A stretch of DNA of 64,000 bases, from assembly GCA_027306785.1 (NCBI GenBank), contig DAHUZB010000013.1, positions 186,001-250,000 of the forward strand, written 5' to 3'. The number at the start of each line of letters is the position of its first letter. Positions within the stretch are counted from its first letter, which is position 1. Shown one piece after another: positions 61,534 to 64,000 of this stretch. This stretch comes from Vulcanimicrobiota bacterium. GTDB taxonomy: Bacteria; Vulcanimicrobiota; Vulcanimicrobiia; Vulcanimicrobiales; Vulcanimicrobiaceae. Position numbers and translations under genes: made by a program. The notes below the pieces were generated by a model. It ran no database searches. It was not told the DNA's origin and worked only from the letters and a program-made list of their open reading frames with translations.

Positions 61534-63786
61534 TTACGGCGAGGTTGAAAAGCGATACGTGAACTGCCACGTACGCAGCACGGGATCTGCGAGGGTGGGA
61601 AGCGGGCCCGCGGTCGTCCGGATCGGAACCGCGTAGCGCGAGGACGTGTAGAGCCCGCCGTACGCTCCGAACGGATTCTGCAGCGCGAGCGAGAGCGTGC
61701 CGTGACCGACCTGCGTCGCGGCTCCGAGCATGAGCTCGACGTGGCCCGGAAGGCGGTCGGCGTTGTTCGCCGCGGTATAGAGTGCGTCGGCTGCGAGCAT
61801 CGAGCGGCGGTCGTGGTAGGCGACGAGCAGGTTGGCGCGCTGCAGCGGCACCGAGACCACTTGACTGCCCGGGACGATGCTCGAGCGGGCGAGTTGCACC
61901 GACGGCGTGCCGGTTGCGTATTGCGAGAGCGTTTCGTAGAAGCCGCTCAGTTCGATATGTCCGAAGGTGCGACGAGCGGCGACGAACGCCTCGCGCGATT
62001 GCAGCGACGGTACGCTCACGAGGCCCGTTCCGAGCACGCCTTCGGGTGCGAGCTGCGTGCCGCCGCACGATGCGGCGAAGAACGCCTGCAACTGTTGCCC
62101 GTATCCGGAGGGCAGCACGAGCGGTGCTTCGGCGATGTCGTTGACGAGTGCGTGCTGCTCGGATGCGTAGTAGCCGCCCGCGGAGAGTTCGCCGTCGTGA
62201 ATCCGGTGCGCCGCCGTGACGTTGACGAGCACGCGGCGCGGATGTGCGCCCGTGGCCGACGGCGCTCCGATGTTCGCGGTGCCCGCGCTGCAATCGACGA
62301 GCGCGCTCTGCGGCTGCGCGTACACCTGCGCCGGTGCGCCGAAACTCTCCTGATCCTGGCTCAGATCCGAGCTTGCGGAGAGCGAGAGCGTGGTGCTGCC
62401 GCGGAGATAGCGCGCGTGCGCGTCGAGAGCGAGGCTCGATCCCGCGATCGCGCCGCGCGCCGCGTGGACGCCTACCGATGCGCCGTACGAGAGCGCGGCG
62501 CTGCGTTCGAACCCGAGCGATGTCGCGATCGCGGAACTCGTCGCGACGGCGTTCTCGCCGATGCCTTGATCGTTGTTGAGCCGGAACGTCTGCAGCGTGC
62601 TTTGGGCGTAATACGAAACGTTGTGCTCGGAACGCGTGAGTTTGAGCTCTTGGTAGGTGCCGTCGTACGCATAGGTGGTATGGAACGCCGCGGGCGCGCC
62701 CGCGAAGAGCGCGTGCGAATGATCGATTGTCGCACCGCCGCCGTAATGAACGCCGACGTAGAACGCGTCGAGCGCGCCGAGTTGCCGGTCGGCGGTCAAC
62801 CAATAGACGAGATCGTGCGACGGCAGCGCGGTTTCGGGACCGTAGCCGATCGGCGTGCTGCCGGGGAGTACGGTCGGGATGTCGGCACTATTGCGCGTCT
62901 CGCCGATCGCGCTGAACGAGAGCGAGGTTTTACCGAGCGAGAAGCTCGTGTTCAGCGACGCCCCGAGGTGACGCGCGTTGCTCGTGTGGTCGTAGCTGAT
63001 CCCGCTCAGATCGCGCAGGTGCTGTCCGTCGAGCGTGCCGCCGTCGCCGCCGGCGGCGAGCGCGAGGCCGTAACCGAACGAACCGCGTCGACCCGAGAAC
63101 GTCGAACGCCACGTATTCTCTCCGAAGGATCCGAGCGTCATCGACATCGACGCCTGCGGCGTCACGGTGGGATTGACGAGATGAAAGTTCGGGACGGAGG
63201 AGCCGTTCGGATCGCTGGGTGTCTCCGAGGCGAAGAGATCGGTCGAGAAATGCCCGGCTCCGGCCGAGCTGCCCGATGCGGGAAGCGGCAGCGGAATGCC
63301 GTTGACCATCGCTTCGTCCGAGCCGCCTTCGGCCGCCGAGCGATAGCGCGGGTCGAGGCGCAGCGCGGCGCGCAGGTTACCGGCCACGAGCGTCTCGGCC
63401 GTGCGGCGCGTGACCGTGTGCGCCGAGCCGAGCGGCGCGCGGGCCTCGATGGTCGCGATGACATGGTAGGCGAGGCGTAGATGCAGGCTCGGCGCGGTGA
63501 CGACCCCGCGCGCGGAATCGGTACCGTCGGCGCGCGCTTCGACCGTCACTCCGTACGGCAGGATGGCGACGAGGGTACCGGCGGCATCCGTCGTGCCGAT
63601 GCGAGCGCGGCTTCCGTCGGCGCGGATCAGATCGATCACGGCCCCCGCGACGGCGTGATGGGCATCGCGATCGACGACGATGCGCACCGTGTGCGGGGCG
63701 GCCGCGAGGACGGGCTGCGTCTGCGTCGCCGAGAGGCAGGCGACCCACGCAAGTCCGACGATCCAAGAACGAGAGAGCCCCGGCAC
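61534..63786 (-). CDS. TonB-dependent outer-membrane receptor-like protein
   Basis: 750 residues. Signal peptide (SWIVGLAWVACLSATQTQPVLAA), then a carboxypeptidase-regulatory-like beta-sandwich (about 32-105; VRIVVDRDAHHAVAGAVIDLIRADG, GTLVAILPYGVTVEARADG), a short plug-like region with AMVNGIPLPLP, and a long beta-barrel of alternating aromatic/hydrophobic strands ending WQFTYRF before a short STSP tail. The plug is shorter than in classic siderophore receptors. It would be energised by the Ton locus at 16313-19256. First gene of an operon with its own regulator. Confidence 0.85.
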   Translation of the reverse strand: MPGLSRSWIVGLAWVACLSATQTQPVLAAAPHTVRIVVDRDAHHAVAGAVIDLIRADGSRARIGTTDAAGTLVAILPYGVTVEARADGTDSARGVVTAPSLHLRLAYHVIATIEARAPLGSAHTVTRRTAETLVAGNLRAALRLDPRYRSAAEGGSDEAMVNGIPLPLPASGSSAGAGHFSTDLFASETPSDPNGSSVPNFHLVNPTVTPQASMSMTLGSFGENTWRSTFSGRRGSFGYGLALAAGGDGGTLDGQHLRDLSGISYDHTSNARHLGASLNTSFSLGKTSLSFSAIGETRNSADIPTVLPGSTPIGYGPETALPSHDLVYWLTADRQLGALDAFYVGVHYGGGATIDHSHALFAGAPAAFHTTYAYDGTYQELKLTRSEHNVSYYAQSTLQTFRLNNDQGIGENAVATSSAIATSLGFERSAALSYGASVGVHAARGAIAGSSLALDAHARYLRGSTTLSLSASSDLSQDQESFGAPAQVYAQPQSALVDCSAGTANIGAPSATGAHPRRVLVNVTAAHRIHDGELSAGGYYASEQHALVNDIAEAPLVLPSGYGQQLQAFFAASCGGTQLAPEGVLGTGLVSVPSLQSREAFVAARRTFGHIELSGFYETLSQYATGTPSVQLARSSIVPGSQVVSVPLQRANLLVAYHDRRSMLAADALYTAANNADRLPGHVELMLGAATQVGHGTLSLALQNPFGAYGGLYTSSRYAVPIRTTAGPLPTLADPVLRTWQFTYRFSTSP

Positions 63787-63793
63787 GCGCCAC

Positions 63794-63826
63794 CTCCGTA
63801 TAGTTTTATTTTCAAACTATACGGAG
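63794..63826. promoter_or_regulatory. Operator: perfect 13-bp inverted repeat over the receptor promoter
   Basis: CTCCGTATAGTTT (63794-63806) and AAACTATACGGAG (63814-63826) are perfect inverted repeats separated by 7 bp. The repeat covers the -10 box of the receptor promoter, so a bound repressor would block initiation. PadR-like and related winged-helix dimers bind AT-rich palindromes of this size; the regulator at 60018 is the obvious candidate. Confidence 0.8.
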
Positions 63827-63844
63827 CGGCAAAGTGTCTGTCAA
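63816..63844 (-). promoter_or_regulatory. Promoter of the receptor operon
   Basis: On the minus strand TTGACA (63844-63839) and TATAGT (63821-63816) are spaced 17 bp apart, a near-consensus sigma-70 promoter. The -10 box lies inside the right arm of the 13-bp inverted repeat. Transcription would start about 63808, leaving a 20-nt leader before the receptor ATG at 63786. Confidence 0.8.
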
Positions 63845-63856
63845 GCGGGGGCGGAA

Positions 63857-64000
63857 TCAGCCTCGGAAGACGAGCCAGGCCACCGCGTCGTGCAGCGGCG
63901 CGGTGCTTTGGACGGGCACGAAGGAGAGCGCGGCGAGGGCCAGGAGCAGCAGCGCCGCGAGCCCGAGCGGCGGCAGCGCGTAGCGGGGGATCCTCACGAG
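63857..64000 (-). CDS. Hydrophobic protein, probably 5'-truncated by the window edge
   Basis: Open frame on the minus strand that ends at 63857 and runs off the window. The visible 47 codons encode RIPRYALPPLGLAALLLLALAALSFVPVQ (one membrane helix) and STAPLHDAVAWLVFRG. It could instead be a complete small protein from GTG 63997. No family recognised. Confidence 0.45.
   Translation of the reverse strand, partial: LVRIPRYALPPLGLAALLLLALAALSFVPVQSTAPLHDAVAWLVFRG

Overview
The window is 64 kb of dense, GC-rich bacterial chromosome. Most junctions between genes are 4-bp stop/start overlaps or gaps of a few bases. It encodes a diderm envelope (ExbB/ExbD/TonB proteins and a TonB-dependent receptor) alongside features more usual in Gram-positive lineages: a GAAC-N4-GTTC LexA box, a probable c-di-AMP riboswitch before a 3D/G5-domain cell-wall gene, and a TlyA methylase. 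This mix would fit a deep diderm lineage such as Eremiobacterota/Vulcanimicrobiota (WPS-2). That placement is an inference; no rRNA or tRNA gene is present to test it.

Layout: (1) 1-6096, hpt end, ftsH, two M16-like proteins without the zinc motif, and a glycosyltransferase. (2) 6093-8900 on the minus strand, a 3D-domain protein with a riboswitch leader, rsmA and a CPBP membrane protease. (3) 8997-14739, a second glycosyltransferase, an SOS-type operon (RNase H-like protein and 3-methyladenine DNA glycosylase), rho, rluB and DAHP synthase. (4) 14887-19256, a Ton energy-transduction locus. (5) 19262-22849, PilZ, uppP, a Dam-like pseudo-methylase and a degenerate tandem HD-GYP protein. (6) 22868-26779, a molybdopterin/folate operon (moaC, mog, folC, folP, folB, folK). 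(7) 26776-40377, a GAF/HD-GYP regulator, then a long run: a BCCP-like protein lacking the biotin lysine, accC, nusB, a class A PBP, xseA/xseB, tlyA, nadK, recN, split LigD polymerase and ligase, and an FMN protein. (8) 40380-43630, a hypothetical protein overlapping pyk, and a proline-rich TonB-like protein. (9) 43642-53118, the rimP-nusA-ylxR-infB-rbfA-nrnA-truB-ribF translation operon, ending in a thioredoxin-like lipoprotein.

The standout region is 53162-60017, an apparently complete biosynthetic locus for a ribosomally made, azole-modified peptide. A consensus promoter drives two near-identical 51- and 49-residue precursors, each with a Cys-rich C-terminus. A Rho-independent attenuator separates the two. 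Downstream are an E1-like cyclodehydratase partner, a YcaO cyclodehydratase with its own N-terminal Zn-type module, a SagB-type dehydrogenase, an unusual fusion of an M50-like (HEYGH) membrane protease with an ABC ATPase, an ABC permease and a secreted protein. The genes overlap or abut, so they probably work as one unit: bind leader, cyclise Cys/Ser/Thr, oxidise, cleave, export.

A convergent minus-strand operon (60018-63786) follows. It holds a TonB-dependent receptor, a secreted protein, a membrane protein and a winged-helix regulator, and its promoter carries a perfect 13-bp inverted repeat over the -10 box.

Other points of interest are two copies of a 151-153 bp structured intergenic repeat with covarying arms, several genes whose only plausible start codon is non-canonical (ATT, CTG), and structured leaders before rimP and infB.
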